Below the pieces are notes generated by a model, which was given only the letters and a program-made list of their open reading frames with translations, was not told where the DNA came from and searched no databases. This document shows, piece by piece, positions 45,730 to 55,088 of a stretch of DNA of 64,000 bases; within the stretch, counting starts at the first letter, position 1, and every line of letters begins with the position of its first letter. The stretch spans positions 124,001-188,000 of the forward strand of contig NZ_JAHBBG010000001.1 of NCBI RefSeq assembly GCF_019331715.1. The letters are read 5' to 3'. A program made the position numbers and the translations under genes. The stretch is from Bifidobacterium simiiventris (GTDB taxonomy: Bacteria > Actinomycetota > Actinomycetes > Actinomycetales > Bifidobacteriaceae).

Positions 45730-47979
45730 TCAGATGCGCCGCCAGGCGATGGCGCTGGCGTCGAGGTCGAAGTGCTCGCGCGCGCTGTTCGGCAGCGTCA
45801 CGTCGGTGGACTGCGGACGGTCGGTGTTGTTGATCACGCAGTACCAGCCGGACTTGGGGAACCGCGCGACCTCGCATTCGGGGTTGGTCGAGCTGTAGGC
45901 CGCATACCGGTCCTCGTGATGGCTCGCGTAGAACAGGATGCGTTCGAGCAGTCGCGCGTTCGCGGCCGAATACGGCAGTCCGGACACGTATACGCCGCGG
46001 CCGGCCCCGTACTCGTTGACGGCGAGCTGCACTTCGCCGCCGTCCGCACGCAGCAGGGTCACGTTCTCGTTCACCGGGAATGTGTTGGCGATCGCCTCGC
46101 CGAAGTCGATGCCGCCGAGCGACGCCTTGCCTTGGCCGCCGCCGCAGCCCGACAGCGGGATGCGGTAGCCGGCCGACTGCCATGCCTCGCGCGTGGCCGG
46201 GTCGACGGGCACGTCGGCGGTGATGAAGTGGTCGGGCGTGACGGGCGGGAAGTACTTGTCGACCGACAGGGTCTGGAAGCGTTCCTCGTCCACGCCGAGC
46301 ACGTCGGCCAGCTGGAAGAAGCGTCCCTGGAACCATTGCGAGCTGGGTTCGCCCACGCCGACGAGCGCGCCGCCGCCGCGCACCCAGGCGCGCAGCGTTT
46401 CGGCCAGCCGCGGGTCCTTCGCCCAGATGTCGCCGCCCGAGTATGCGGTGTCGACCGGGCCGCCGGTGATGATCACGTCGATGTCGTCGTCCACGCCGTG
46501 TTCGATCACGTCGTCGAAGCTGACGAACCGCACGTTGACGCGCATGCCGGACAATGATTCGAGGATGCCGTAGTACGAGTAGGTCTGCTTGTTGGGCAGG
46601 GCGTGCGCGACCGTGTACGCCATCCACGAGCGCATGCGGCCCCACGAGTTGAGGATCGCGACGTTGAGTTCGCCTTCGGCGGCCTCTCCCCCGGTGCGCT
46701 CGTGGATGTCGCGGAATTCGTCGGCGATGTGCGTCACCGCGTCCACGAATTTGGGGAACTTCGCGGCGAGCGACAGGTAACCGCCGTAGCCCATGCGCGC
46801 GATCGGCGAGCGCAGGATGGCGCGGCGGGCCTTGCGCCAGTTGTCCCATGCCTCGATGCTCGGGTCGTTGCCCTCGTAGAACGTGTCGGGGAAGAAGTAC
46901 GGCAGGAAGCGGCCTTCAGTGTATTTGACGCCCTTGATGTCGGCGATCATGCGGGTGGTGGTGCCGTCGCCGATCGAGCCGACCACGGCATCGAGGCCGA
47001 GGTCGGAGAATCCGTCCTTGTACGGTTCGGTGCCGATCCACTGGTCGCCGAGGAACATCATGGCTTCCTTGCCGGCCGCATGCGACATGTCGGCGAGCTT
47101 CTTCACGTTCTCGCGCACGAAGCCCGACAGGAAGTCGATCCAGTCGCGCTGGGCCTTGCGCGGCACGCGCCATGCTGAGTTGTAGCAGCCTTCGTCCACG
47201 AAGTCCTCGGGGCGCAGCCGGTATCCGTACTGCTGCTCAAAATCGTCGAGCGCGGCCGGCGAGACGGTACACGAGCAGCCGAACCAGTCGACGATCTTCT
47301 CGCGGTGCTTCGGGTCGAAGATGAGCGTGAACTGGTAGAAGAACGTGGTGAAGCGTACGACGTCGGTGTCGGGGTTCGCTGCAAGCCACTGTTCGAACGT
47401 GTCGAACACGAACTTGCGGGTGGCCGGATGGTAGATGTCGAACGGGATCTCGTGTTCCTTGTCGCCCCAGTCGTTGGTCAGATGGTTGTACATTTCGACC
47501 GGATCCCAGATGATGTAGGCGAGGAACGAGACGGTGTACTCGTGCATCGGGGTCGCACCGGTGACAGTGACCGTATGGGCCGCCGCGTCAACCGTCCAGT
47601 TCGCCGGGTCCACGACGGCGCCGGTGGTACGGTCGACGACCTCCCAGTATCTGGCCGGGTCGGCGTCGTAGTTCGGAGTGAGCTGTTCGGCGAAGAACCC
47701 GACCATGAGGTCGATGGTCACAGTGTCGGTTTCGGCGAGTTCGCGCTGGGTGAGCAGATAGACCTGCGGGGTCTCGTCCATGTGCAGGGTGATCCACTCG
47801 TTGTGGGCGCGAGTCGGGAAGTACGCGCTGTAGATCTTCTTGCCGAGCGCGCGCACGGCGTCGTCGAGCTGGGTGCCGTCCGAGTTGCGGATCGCGTCCG
47901 CGCCCCACAGGTCGGCAAGCTCCTTGGTCTTCTCGGCGAAGTTCGATTCGCTCGGAAGGGTGAAACGTCCGGTGGTCAT
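45730..47979 (-). CDS. lnpA: 1,3-beta-galactosyl-N-acetylhexosamine phosphorylase (GH112)
   Basis: 749 residues, close to the 751 of the B. longum enzyme. GH112 landmarks: GRFTLPSESNFAEKTKEL at the start, RFTTFFYQFTLIFD, FVDEGCYNSAWRVPRKAQRD, MMFLGDQWIGTEPYKDGF, VVGSIGDGTTTRMI and the glutamine-amidotransferase-like domain with ITGGPVDTAYSGGD. Phosphorolyses lacto-N-biose and galacto-N-biose in the cytoplasm to Gal-1-P and GlcNAc/GalNAc. Follows gltABC by 271 bp that hold a MITE-like repeat and a hairpin. Confidence 0.97.
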   Translation of the reverse strand: MTTGRFTLPSESNFAEKTKELADLWGADAIRNSDGTQLDDAVRALGKKIYSAYFPTRAHNEWITLHMDETPQVYLLTQRELAETDTVTIDLMVGFFAEQLTPNYDADPARYWEVVDRTTGAVVDPANWTVDAAAHTVTVTGATPMHEYTVSFLAYIIWDPVEMYNHLTNDWGDKEHEIPFDIYHPATRKFVFDTFEQWLAANPDTDVVRFTTFFYQFTLIFDPKHREKIVDWFGCSCTVSPAALDDFEQQYGYRLRPEDFVDEGCYNSAWRVPRKAQRDWIDFLSGFVRENVKKLADMSHAAGKEAMMFLGDQWIGTEPYKDGFSDLGLDAVVGSIGDGTTTRMIADIKGVKYTEGRFLPYFFPDTFYEGNDPSIEAWDNWRKARRAILRSPIARMGYGGYLSLAAKFPKFVDAVTHIADEFRDIHERTGGEAAEGELNVAILNSWGRMRSWMAYTVAHALPNKQTYSYYGILESLSGMRVNVRFVSFDDVIEHGVDDDIDVIITGGPVDTAYSGGDIWAKDPRLAETLRAWVRGGGALVGVGEPSSQWFQGRFFQLADVLGVDEERFQTLSVDKYFPPVTPDHFITADVPVDPATREAWQSAGYRIPLSGCGGGQGKASLGGIDFGEAIANTFPVNENVTLLRADGGEVQLAVNEYGAGRGVYVSGLPYSAANARLLERILFYASHHEDRYAAYSSTNPECEVARFPKSGWYCVINNTDRPQSTDVTLPNSAREHFDLDASAIAWRRI

Positions 47980-48004
47980 GAAGTATTGCTCCTTTGCAAC
48001 GATT

Positions 48005-48133
48005 CTTGGCTCCCCTTGCTAGGGGAGCTGTCAGCCGAAGACTGACTGAGGGGTAGCCGCACCCCATATGTTCGACACGTGTTCCCTCCCCCAGTCAGCT
48101 TCGCTGACAGCCCCCTCATCTGAGGGGGCCAAG
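48005..48133. repeat. MITE-like inverted repeat between gltC and lnpA
   Basis: Outer ends CTTGGCTCCCCT and AGGGGGCCAAG, inner CTGTCAGCCGAAGACTGACTG and its near-complement CAGTCAGCTTCGCTGACAG. About 46-bp arms with an AT-richer centre. The right arm lies beside an AAGGAGGAAATA. No coding capacity. Confidence 0.8.
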
Positions 48134-48219
48134 GAGGAAATACGCAATTAAGGACTCGCGCTGCGCTCGGGCTCAATGCTGCCTTCGCTTGCCTATCGGC
48201 TCGCTCAGGCTGACGCTAC

Positions 48220-48240
48220 GGGAAGCCCACCGGGCTTCCC
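48220..48240 (-). terminator. Hairpin after gltC
   Basis: GGGAAGCCC/GGGCTTCCC with a 3-base loop, 11 bp beyond the gltC stop, without a T-run. The stretch 48141-48219 is another GC-rich repeat-like piece with no gene. Confidence 0.55.
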
Positions 48241-48250
48241 GCTTAACTCA

Positions 48251-49201
48251 TCAGCCTTTAACGGCACCTGCGGCGAGGCCGGCCTGCCAGTAGCGCTGGA
48301 GGCCGAGGAAGAGGATGATCACGGGCAGCACGCCGAGCAGCGCGCCCATCATGAGGGCGCCGCGCTCGTTGAACGTGGCGAGCGAGACCATGCCGTACAG
48401 GCCGAGCGTGACTGGCTTCAACGTGTCCGCCGAGATCATCATGAGCGGCAGCAGGAAGTTGTTCCATGTCGCGACGAACAGGAACAGGAAGATCGTCACC
48501 ATCGCCGGCGCGAGGATGCGCAGCACGATCGTGAAGAAGATCCTCGCCTCGCTGGCACCGTCGATGCGCGCGGCCTCAAGCAGTTCGTTCGGCACCGAGG
48601 TCTGCGCGTACACGCGGCCAAGGAAGAAGCCGAACGGCGAGACACAGCACGGGATGATGACGGCGAGCATCGTATCGGTCAGGTGCATCGCGTGGAAGAT
48701 CGAGTACTGCGGGATGGTCAGCAGCGCGGCCGGCATGAGCATGCAGCCCATGATGACGCCGATGGCGAGGTTCTTGCCGCGGAAGTTGAACTTGGCGGTG
48801 GCGTAGCCGGCCATGACGGCGACGAGCGTGCCGACCGCGGCCGAGACGCCCGAGTAGATCAGGGAGTTCAGCACCCAACGCCAGAAGTTGCCGCGCGTCC
48901 AGCCCAGTAGCTTGCCGTAGTTGGTGGCGATCGCGTTCGGCAGGCCCTCAATACCGACGGCGAACCATAGGCCGTTGCTACCGGTCATCTGACTGGGCGT
49001 CTTCGTGGACGCGATGACCGCCCAGTAGATCGGGAACAGGAAGTAGATGAGCGTCAGCACCAGCACGACGATCGTGACGGTTTTGACGGCCGCGGACGGC
49101 TGCATGGAACGCGGCAGGTCGTTGGCATGCAGGTCGCGGATGCGGTCGGCCTTTTTGCGCGCGCGCAGGGCGGCGCGCTCCTTGGGGGTCATGCTGCTCA
49201 T
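48251..49201 (-). CDS. gltC: LNB/GNB ABC transporter permease GltC
   Basis: 316 residues, six membrane helices after a 40-residue basic tail. The EAA loop reads EAARIDGASEARIFFTIVL, typical of MalG-type permeases. Start overlaps gltB by four bases (ATGA). No ATPase gene is in the window; bifidobacterial sugar importers of this type share a common MsmK-like ATPase. Confidence 0.93.
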   Translation of the reverse strand: MSSMTPKERAALRARKKADRIRDLHANDLPRSMQPSAAVKTVTIVVLVLTLIYFLFPIYWAVIASTKTPSQMTGSNGLWFAVGIEGLPNAIATNYGKLLGWTRGNFWRWVLNSLIYSGVSAAVGTLVAVMAGYATAKFNFRGKNLAIGVIMGCMLMPAALLTIPQYSIFHAMHLTDTMLAVIIPCCVSPFGFFLGRVYAQTSVPNELLEAARIDGASEARIFFTIVLRILAPAMVTIFLFLFVATWNNFLLPLMMISADTLKPVTLGLYGMVSLATFNERGALMMGALLGVLPVIILFLGLQRYWQAGLAAGAVKG

Positions 49202-50169
49202 TCCTGGTTCACCTTCCTTTCTGCGAGGGCATACAGCGCGGCGAGGATGCCGGCGATGAGCGCCATGACGATGGCGATGGCGGAGGCGGGGCCATCGCCG
49301 CTCGGGGTGAGGGTGCCGCGCGAAGTGTAGAGGGCCATCATCATCGGCGTGAACGACTTGGAGATGCTCGGGTCGGACACGGACATGATCTCCGGCTCGT
49401 TGAACAGCTGGATGGTGCCGACGATCGACAGCAGCATGGCGAGCAGGGCGGCGGCGCGCACGTTCGGCAGCTTGATGCGCATGGCGATCTGGAATCCGTT
49501 CGCGCCGTCGATGCGGGCCGCCTCGTACAGGTCGTGCGGGATGGCCTGCAGCGCGGCGAGGAAGATCAGCATGTTGTAGCCGGTGAACGTCCAGGTGGTG
49601 ATGTTGGCCATCGAGCCGATCACGATATTCTTGGCGAAGAAGTCGACGTTGATGCCGATGGCCGCAAGTCCCTTGACGATCGGCGAGATCTGGCCGTTGT
49701 ACAGGAACACCCAGATGATCGACGCGACGACTCCGGGGATCGCGTACGGCAGGAAGTAGCCGAGGCGGAACACGGTGACGCGCTTGACGATGAACGAGTC
49801 GAGCAGCATGGCGAGCGCCAATGCGGCGATGATCATGAACGGCACCTGGATGAGCGTGTAGAGCAGCACGCGGCCGATGCCGGACCAGAACGCGTTGGAG
49901 GTGACGACGTACTGGAAGTTCTGCAGTCCTACGAACTTGTTGACGAGCTTGCCTCCGCCGTACGCGCCGCCCCCTTCGGCGACCTGACGGAAGAAGCTGG
50001 AGTAGATGGCCCAGACGATGGGCAGGATGAAGACGAGCGCGAACAGGATGGCGAACGGGGCCATGAAGCCCCAGCCGGTGCGGTTCTCGCGCTTGGCGGC
50101 GTCGGAGCGCTTCGGCTTGGACGATGGTCCGGCCTTGGTGGCGTTCGCCGCATGCGTGGTGTCAGTCAT
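49198..50169 (-). CDS. gltB: LNB/GNB ABC transporter permease GltB
   Basis: 323 residues from ATG 50169 (AAAGG nine bases upstream). MalF-type permease with six helices and EAA loop YEAARIDGANGFQIAMRI. Partner of GltC. A hairpin at 50212-50242 stands between gltA and gltB. Confidence 0.93.
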   Translation of the reverse strand: MTDTTHAANATKAGPSSKPKRSDAAKRENRTGWGFMAPFAILFALVFILPIVWAIYSSFFRQVAEGGGAYGGGKLVNKFVGLQNFQYVVTSNAFWSGIGRVLLYTLIQVPFMIIAALALAMLLDSFIVKRVTVFRLGYFLPYAIPGVVASIIWVFLYNGQISPIVKGLAAIGINVDFFAKNIVIGSMANITTWTFTGYNMLIFLAALQAIPHDLYEAARIDGANGFQIAMRIKLPNVRAAALLAMLLSIVGTIQLFNEPEIMSVSDPSISKSFTPMMMALYTSRGTLTPSGDGPASAIAIVMALIAGILAALYALAERKVNQE

Positions 50170-50211
50170 GGGAACGACCTTTGCTTTCGAAGATACGATG
50201 CGATGCATAAG

Positions 50212-50242
50212 GAAAGGCCGGAGCGTTGGACTCCGGCCTTTC
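50212..50242 (-). terminator. Intra-operon hairpin between gltA and gltB
   Basis: 12-bp perfect stem GAAAGGCCGGAG/CTCCGGCCTTTC followed by CTTATG. Probably an attenuator or 3' stabiliser that keeps binding-protein mRNA above permease mRNA. Confidence 0.7.
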
Positions 50243-50302
50243 TTCAGATGGTGTGGGAACGGCTGTCATCTGCCGGAAAAGGACCGGTCAGCAACCTGTT
50301 CG

Positions 50303-51619
50303 TCACTCCTTGACGGACAGGTTGAGGTTCTTCAGCGTGTCGATGGAGGTCGTCTGCGCAACGGAGAAGATGTCCTCGACCTTGCCGGAGCCGTCGACGG
50401 CCTTGGCCGCGGTCGTGTTCATCGCGGTGGCGACGGCGGAGAAGCCCGGCATGTAGGTGAAGTCGCCCATGTTGTTGTTCGCGGTCTTGAACTCGGCCAT
50501 GATGTCCTGGCCGCCGAAGAACTCGGCCCACTTCTCGGGGGTCTCGGCGTCGGCGGTGGTGGCGGCCGGCACGAGGCCTTGGGAGACGAGATCGGAGATC
50601 TGGGTGTTGAACCAGTCGAGGAACTCCATGGCCTCCTTCGGGTGCTTGGAGGTCTTGAGCACCGCGACGCCGGAGCCGCCGTCGGGACCGGTCTTGCCGT
50701 CGTTGCCGAACCAGTCGCCAAGCTGGGCAACCTGCCAGTCGCCGGCGCCGGTCTCGCCGGCGGAGGCCATGAACAGCGGGGCCTCCCATGCGGCGGCGAC
50801 GGTGCCGATCAGCGAGCCGTCCTGCAGCGAGGCGTCGAAGGAAGCGTCCCAACGGGCGTTGGTGGTGGCGGCCTTCGCGTCGATAAGCTGCTGGTAGAGG
50901 TCGGCGACGGCCTTGGAGCCGTCGGTTTCGGTGTTGACGACCCACGCGTCGTCCACGACCTTGTACCAGCCGCCGGAGGCGCCGGCCAGGCCGGAGATCA
51001 TGTTGCCGGCCTCATCGGGCTGGTAGGACATGATGTACTTGCCCGCGGCCGCGGCCTTCTTGGCGGAGGCGATCATCTCGTCGGCGGTCTTCGGCACGGA
51101 GATGCCGAGCTTGTCGAATTCGGCCTTGTTATAGAAGTAGACGAGAGGGCCGGTGTCCTGCGGCAGACCGAAGTACTTGCCGCCGACCTGCATGAGCGAG
51201 TACGGGCCGGACGCGAAGTGATCCTTGTACTGCTCGGCATACTGGGTGACGTCCTGCAGCATGTCCTTGGTGAAAACTTCGGGAAGCTCGGCGTAGCCGA
51301 CCTGCGCCAGATCGGGCGCGTTGTCGTTCTTGACGTCGGTCTCGAGCTTCTTGATCATCTCGGAGGCCTTGCCGTCGAACTTGGTGGCCTTGACCTGGAT
51401 TTCGGGATGCTCTTTGTTCCACTTGGCGACGATGTCGTTGACGAGCACCATGCCGTCGTTGTCAGGCAGACGATGCATGTAGGTGATGTTCACCACGCCG
51501 CCGTCGGACGAGTCGCCGCCCGCGTTGTTGTTGTCGTTGGTGGTCGAGCCGCAGCCCGCGAGTCCCACGGACAGTGCGGCCACCGCGGCCAGGGACGCCA
51601 TCATTCGTTTGTTGACCAT
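50303..51619 (-). CDS. gltA: LNB/GNB-binding lipoprotein GltA (family 1 SBP)
   Basis: 438 residues. Lipoprotein signal MVNKRMMASLAAVAALSVG then LAGC with Cys23, followed by a Asn/Gly/Ser linker. The fold is that of carbohydrate-binding family 1 SBPs (DNAPDLAQVGYAEL, GLPQDTGPLVYFYNK, MSYQPDEAGNMISG). Context with lnpA and permeases identifies the LNB/GNB-binding protein. SD AGGAG upstream; strong promoter at 51677-51705. Confidence 0.94.
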   Translation of the reverse strand: MVNKRMMASLAAVAALSVGLAGCGSTTNDNNNAGGDSSDGGVVNITYMHRLPDNDGMVLVNDIVAKWNKEHPEIQVKATKFDGKASEMIKKLETDVKNDNAPDLAQVGYAELPEVFTKDMLQDVTQYAEQYKDHFASGPYSLMQVGGKYFGLPQDTGPLVYFYNKAEFDKLGISVPKTADEMIASAKKAAAAGKYIMSYQPDEAGNMISGLAGASGGWYKVVDDAWVVNTETDGSKAVADLYQQLIDAKAATTNARWDASFDASLQDGSLIGTVAAAWEAPLFMASAGETGAGDWQVAQLGDWFGNDGKTGPDGGSGVAVLKTSKHPKEAMEFLDWFNTQISDLVSQGLVPAATTADAETPEKWAEFFGGQDIMAEFKTANNNMGDFTYMPGFSAVATAMNTTAAKAVDGSGKVEDIFSVAQTTSIDTLKNLNLSVKE

Positions 51620-51676
51620 TGTTCCTACTCCTCTATGAGATGGGAGCCACCGCTTCGTTGCGGCAACTACGATGTA

Positions 51677-51723
51677 AATATAGAGGCTTGACGGTTATTT
51701 GTCAACTATCTTTACATGAACAG
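51677..51723 (-). promoter_or_regulatory. gltA promoter with overlapping NagR-like operator
   Basis: Minus strand: TTGACA (51700-51705), 17-bp spacer, TATATT (51677-51682). The operator-like TTGTCAACTATCTTTACATG plus AACAG (51699-51723, plus strand) covers the -35, fitting repression. Confidence 0.78.
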
Positions 51724-51788
51724 CGTGTCATCGGTAAATCCGCGGAATATCAACGATATTTCACATTACACACCGACCTAAATACCAT

Positions 51789-51820
51789 AAGTTAATTAGC
51801 TTTACTATAACATCGTTAAC
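51789..51820. promoter_or_regulatory. Second operator-like cluster upstream of gltA
   Basis: A weaker NagR-like match (GTTAATTAGCTTTACTATAA, 51791-51810) runs into TAACATCGTTA (51808-51818), which resembles the palindromes at 52777 and 57292. About 85 bp upstream of the gltA -35. Confidence 0.45.
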
Positions 51821-51825
51821 AATAA

Positions 51826-51875
51826 TGGCGGGGTTGCGCCGGCCAGTCTTCTAGTCAGCCGATGCAACCCCGCCA
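51826..51875 (-). terminator. Terminator after cutC
   Basis: 12-bp perfect outer arms TGGCGGGGTTGC/GCAACCCCGCCA around a 26-base loop, 35 bp past the cutC stop. Confidence 0.6.
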
Positions 51876-51909
51876 CCGCAACCTGACGGATACGCGCAAA
51901 CGCCCCGCA

Positions 51910-52647
51910 TCACGCATGGGCCGCGGCCACGGCGGCCCGCACGACATAGCGGTCAGTGCGTTCGAGCGGCGTGTCACCGCCGCCACCGGGTCCGCCCTGC
52001 GCCGACACCAGCGTCTTGGCCGACAGGTGCACGGCGTCCACGCCGGTCGAGCGGATATCGCCGATGCGGTCGACCTTCACGCCGCCACCGGCCTCAATCT
52101 GGATGCGGCCTGCCGCGTGATGCACCAGCGCGCGCAGCCGGTCAAGCCCCTCGGGCACGCTCGGCGCGCCGCCCGACGTGAGCACACGGTCGTAGCCCAG
52201 CTCAATCAACGTGTCGAGCGCCAAGAACTGGTCGGGCACCATGTCGAACGCGCGATGGAACGTAACCTGCACGTGGCGGTTGCAACGCCGGGCCTCCTCG
52301 TGCGCGGCATCGACCAGTTGCGCGGCGAAGTCCACGTCGATGCGCCCGCTTTCCGCCAGCCCTCCGACCACCACGCCCCGCGCGCCGGCGAGAATGGCCG
52401 ATTTCACGTCGATCAACTGTACCCGCTTCTCGCGCTCGTCGAACACAAACGATCCGGCCCGCGACCGGATGAGCACCTGCACGCCTTGAGGCACCCCCAC
52501 ATGGGCGCACAGCTGGATCATGCCGTAGCTGGGCGTCAGCCCGCCCGTGGCGCCGAGCGCCGAACACAGTTCGATGCGGTCCGCCCCTTCCTGCAACGCG
52601 ACGACGGCACCGTCGACATCCTGCACTGCGATTTCCAGCGTCGTCAT
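51910..52647 (-). CDS. cutC: CutC-family TIM-barrel protein
   Basis: 245 residues, PF03932: LEIAVQDVDGAVVALQEGADRIELCSAL, GGLTPSYGMI, VTFHRAFDM, DRVLTSGG and IEAGGGV are family motifs. Named for copper homeostasis in E. coli, but its biochemical role is unsettled. Divergent from the second ROK regulator and flanked by sugar loci, which hints at a metabolic role. SD AAGGAGAAGAAG precedes the ATG. Confidence 0.9.
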   Translation of the reverse strand: MTTLEIAVQDVDGAVVALQEGADRIELCSALGATGGLTPSYGMIQLCAHVGVPQGVQVLIRSRAGSFVFDEREKRVQLIDVKSAILAGARGVVVGGLAESGRIDVDFAAQLVDAAHEEARRCNRHVQVTFHRAFDMVPDQFLALDTLIELGYDRVLTSGGAPSVPEGLDRLRALVHHAAGRIQIEAGGGVKVDRIGDIRSTGVDAVHLSAKTLVSAQGGPGGGGDTPLERTDRYVVRAAVAAAHA

Positions 52648-52764
52648 CTTCTTCTCCTTAACATCCGCGCCGTCAGCCCCGACGACGCCAGCAATACCGG
52701 TTCTGCCAGCGTATCATCGTCCGTCCGACCCACGGCCCGGCACGACACGCCGAACGGGTTCGAT

Positions 52765-52793
52765 TTGGCACTCGAGATTAACCGCGTTAATAT
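52765..52793 (+). promoter_or_regulatory. Promoter and operator of the second ROK regulator
   Basis: TTGGCA (52765-52770), 17-bp spacer, TAATAT (52788-52793). The palindrome ATTAACCGCGTTAAT (52777-52791) fills the spacer and overlaps the -10. Confidence 0.75.
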
Positions 52794-52857
52794 ATCAATC
52801 AAGTTCAGATTCAAGGAAGATGTGCGACGAAGCTGGACACAAGGAGGTGAAGGACAC

Positions 52858-54060
52858 ATGAACGCAACCGCGACCGCATCGCAGGCATCCATTTCGGAAT
52901 CCAACCGTTCCCGCATCCTTCAGCACCTCTATCATAACGGCATCAGCTCGCGCGCGCAGATCGCCAAGGCGCTCGAACTGACCCCCGCGGCCATCACCAA
53001 GATCACCGCCCGTCTGCTGGAAGCCGGCATCATCACCGAGACCGGCGACCTCGAAGGCATCAAGAACCGCCGTTCCATCGGCCTCAAGCTCGACACCGCG
53101 CTGTTCCACGTCGTCGGCGTGAAGTTCGCCCGCAGCCTCGTGGAGATCGGCCTGTTCGATCTCGCTGGCAACCGCATCAGCCTCGAGGATCTGCCCACCG
53201 TCAGCGACAGCACCATCCCCGCCACGATCCGGTCCATCCACGAGCACGTCAACCGGCTCCTCGCCGCCGACGACGAGATCGTCGCGATCGGCATCGCCGT
53301 ACCCGGCCCCTACCTGCGCGACCAGGGCCGCACCGCCGTCGTCTCCTCCATGGCCGGCTGGCGTTCCGTCAACTTCATCGAAGAATTCGCCGACGCGTTC
53401 CCCGTGCCGGTCTACATCGAGCAGGACGCCCGCGCGGGCGCGCTCGCCCAGTATCTGTTCGACCGCGACAGCACCTGCGAGAACCTCGCCTACTACCTGA
53501 TCGGCGAGGGCGTGGGGCTGGGCGTGATCGACAACGGCCGGCTCATCGACGGCGCCCAGGGCGCCGCCACCGAAATCGGCCACATCAGCGTCGACGTGCA
53601 CGGCATCCCCTGCGACTGCGGCAACGTCGGCTGCCTCGAACGCTACTGCTCCGCGGTGGCCGTACACGAGCAGATCGTCGCGAACGATCTCGTGCCGGGC
53701 GCCGCGAACATGACGCACACCGAGGCATGCCGCGCCCTGTTCGCCGCCGCGAACGACGGCGACGAGCGCTCGCTCGATCTCGTGCACCGCATCGGCCGTT
53801 ACGCCGGCTACGGCTGCGTGACAATCCTCAACGCCTACAACCCCGAGCGCATCGTCATCGGCGACATCGTCTCCGAAGCCGGGCGGCCACTGCTCGACGC
53901 GATCCTCGAAACCGTGGCCGAACGCGCGATTCCCGACATCGCGCAGGCCACCACCATCACCCTGTCGCCGCTGCCCACCGACGCGACCGTCACCGGCGCG
54001 GCGGCCGTGGCGATCACCGAATTTTTGGAGCACCCCTCGGTGTTCTTCGACGACGTCTAA
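52858..54060 (+). CDS. ROK-family transcriptional regulator of the mannose/N-glycan locus
   Basis: 400 residues. N-terminal winged helix (ISSRAQIAKALELTPAAITK), ROK domain without a working phosphate loop, EIGHISVDVHGIPCDCGNVG plus CLERYCS zinc motif. A full AAGGAGGTGA Shine-Dalgarno precedes ATG 52858. A palindrome in its promoter recurs before the GH125 gene, so it probably represses itself and that gene. Fructokinase follows 79 bp later. Target sugar (mannose or fructose derivative) is inferred. Confidence 0.87.
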   Translation: MNATATASQASISESNRSRILQHLYHNGISSRAQIAKALELTPAAITKITARLLEAGIITETGDLEGIKNRRSIGLKLDTALFHVVGVKFARSLVEIGLFDLAGNRISLEDLPTVSDSTIPATIRSIHEHVNRLLAADDEIVAIGIAVPGPYLRDQGRTAVVSSMAGWRSVNFIEEFADAFPVPVYIEQDARAGALAQYLFDRDSTCENLAYYLIGEGVGLGVIDNGRLIDGAQGAATEIGHISVDVHGIPCDCGNVGCLERYCSAVAVHEQIVANDLVPGAANMTHTEACRALFAAANDGDERSLDLVHRIGRYAGYGCVTILNAYNPERIVIGDIVSEAGRPLLDAILETVAERAIPDIAQATTITLSPLPTDATVTGAAAVAITEFLEHPSVFFDDV

Positions 54061-54139
54061 CCGCGTCGCCGGCCTACACGGCAAACCCCAAACAACCAAC
54101 TGTCGACGCCAACCGCGCCAACCATAGAAAGGAACCATC

Positions 54140-55036
54140 ATGTCCAAGCCAATCGTGCTGTCCCTCGGCGAACTCCTGTGGGATATGCTGCCCACCGGCA
54201 AGCGCGCGGGCGGCGCCCCCGTCAACTTCGCCTACCACGCGATGATGAACGGCACCGAAGGCTGGTCCATCAGCGCCGTCGGCGAGGACGAGCTCGGCGA
54301 CGAGCTGCTCGTCGAGGCCGAGAAGGCCGGCATCCACACCATCATCCAGCGCAACGCCTGGCCGACCTCCACCGTCGAGGTCGCGCTGAAGAACGGCATC
54401 CCGGAGTACACCATCGTCAAGGGCGTCGCCTGGGATCACCTGCTGCTCACCCGTCAGCTCATCGAGGTCGCCGAACAGGCCGACGCCGTCTGCTTCGGCA
54501 CGCTGGGCCTGCGCTCCCAGGAGTCGCACGACACCATCGTCGAGCTGCTCAAGCACACCAAGGCCTCCGCGATGAAGTTCTTCGACATCAACCTGCGCGG
54601 CGACCACTACTCCAAGGAGCTCATCGAGGAGCTGCTCGGCTACGCCACCGTGTTCAAGATCAACGACGCCGAACTGCTGCTCCTGCGCGACATGTTCGAC
54701 ATCCGCGGCACCTCCGACGACGAGGCCTGCCGTTGGTTCATGACCGAATACGGCCTGGACTACGTGATCCTGACCGGCGGTTCGACCTTCTCGACCATCA
54801 TCTCCAAGAACGGCGAATCCTCCACGCTCAACACCCCGCACGTCGAGGTCAACGACACCGTGGGCGCCGGCGACTCCTTCTCCGGCACGTTCACCGCGAA
54901 GATCCTGCTCGGCAGCACCCTCGCCGAGGCCCACCGCGCGGCCGTCAACACCGCCGCCTTCGTGTGCACCCAGGCCGGCGCGTGGCCGAAGTACCCGGAA
55001 GTCATGCCGGACTACCTCGCCGAAGCCGCCGAGTGA
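54140..55036 (+). CDS. PfkB-family fructokinase
   Basis: 298 residues. N-terminal SLGELLWDMLPTGKRAGGAPVNFAYH (PfkB motif 1 region) and C-terminal DTVGAGDSFSGTFTAKIL with catalytic Asp. Length and start match bifidobacterial fructokinases, giving fructose-6-P for the bifid shunt. In this locus fructose could come from mannose by the AGE-family enzyme. SD AAAGGA. Confidence 0.88.
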   Translation: MSKPIVLSLGELLWDMLPTGKRAGGAPVNFAYHAMMNGTEGWSISAVGEDELGDELLVEAEKAGIHTIIQRNAWPTSTVEVALKNGIPEYTIVKGVAWDHLLLTRQLIEVAEQADAVCFGTLGLRSQESHDTIVELLKHTKASAMKFFDINLRGDHYSKELIEELLGYATVFKINDAELLLLRDMFDIRGTSDDEACRWFMTEYGLDYVILTGGSTFSTIISKNGESSTLNTPHVEVNDTVGAGDSFSGTFTAKILLGSTLAEAHRAAVNTAAFVCTQAGAWPKYPEVMPDYLAEAAE

Positions 55037-55042
55037 CGCAGT

Positions 55043-55088
55043 ACGGTTCCCGTGGACGCGCGCATCGCCACGCGCCCACGGGAACCGT
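55043..55088 (+). terminator. Terminator after fructokinase
   Basis: 13-bp arms ACGGTTCCCGTGG/CCACGGGAACCGT plus an inner ACGCGC stem; no T-run. The rest of the 193-bp spacer holds only the VOC leader. Confidence 0.7.
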
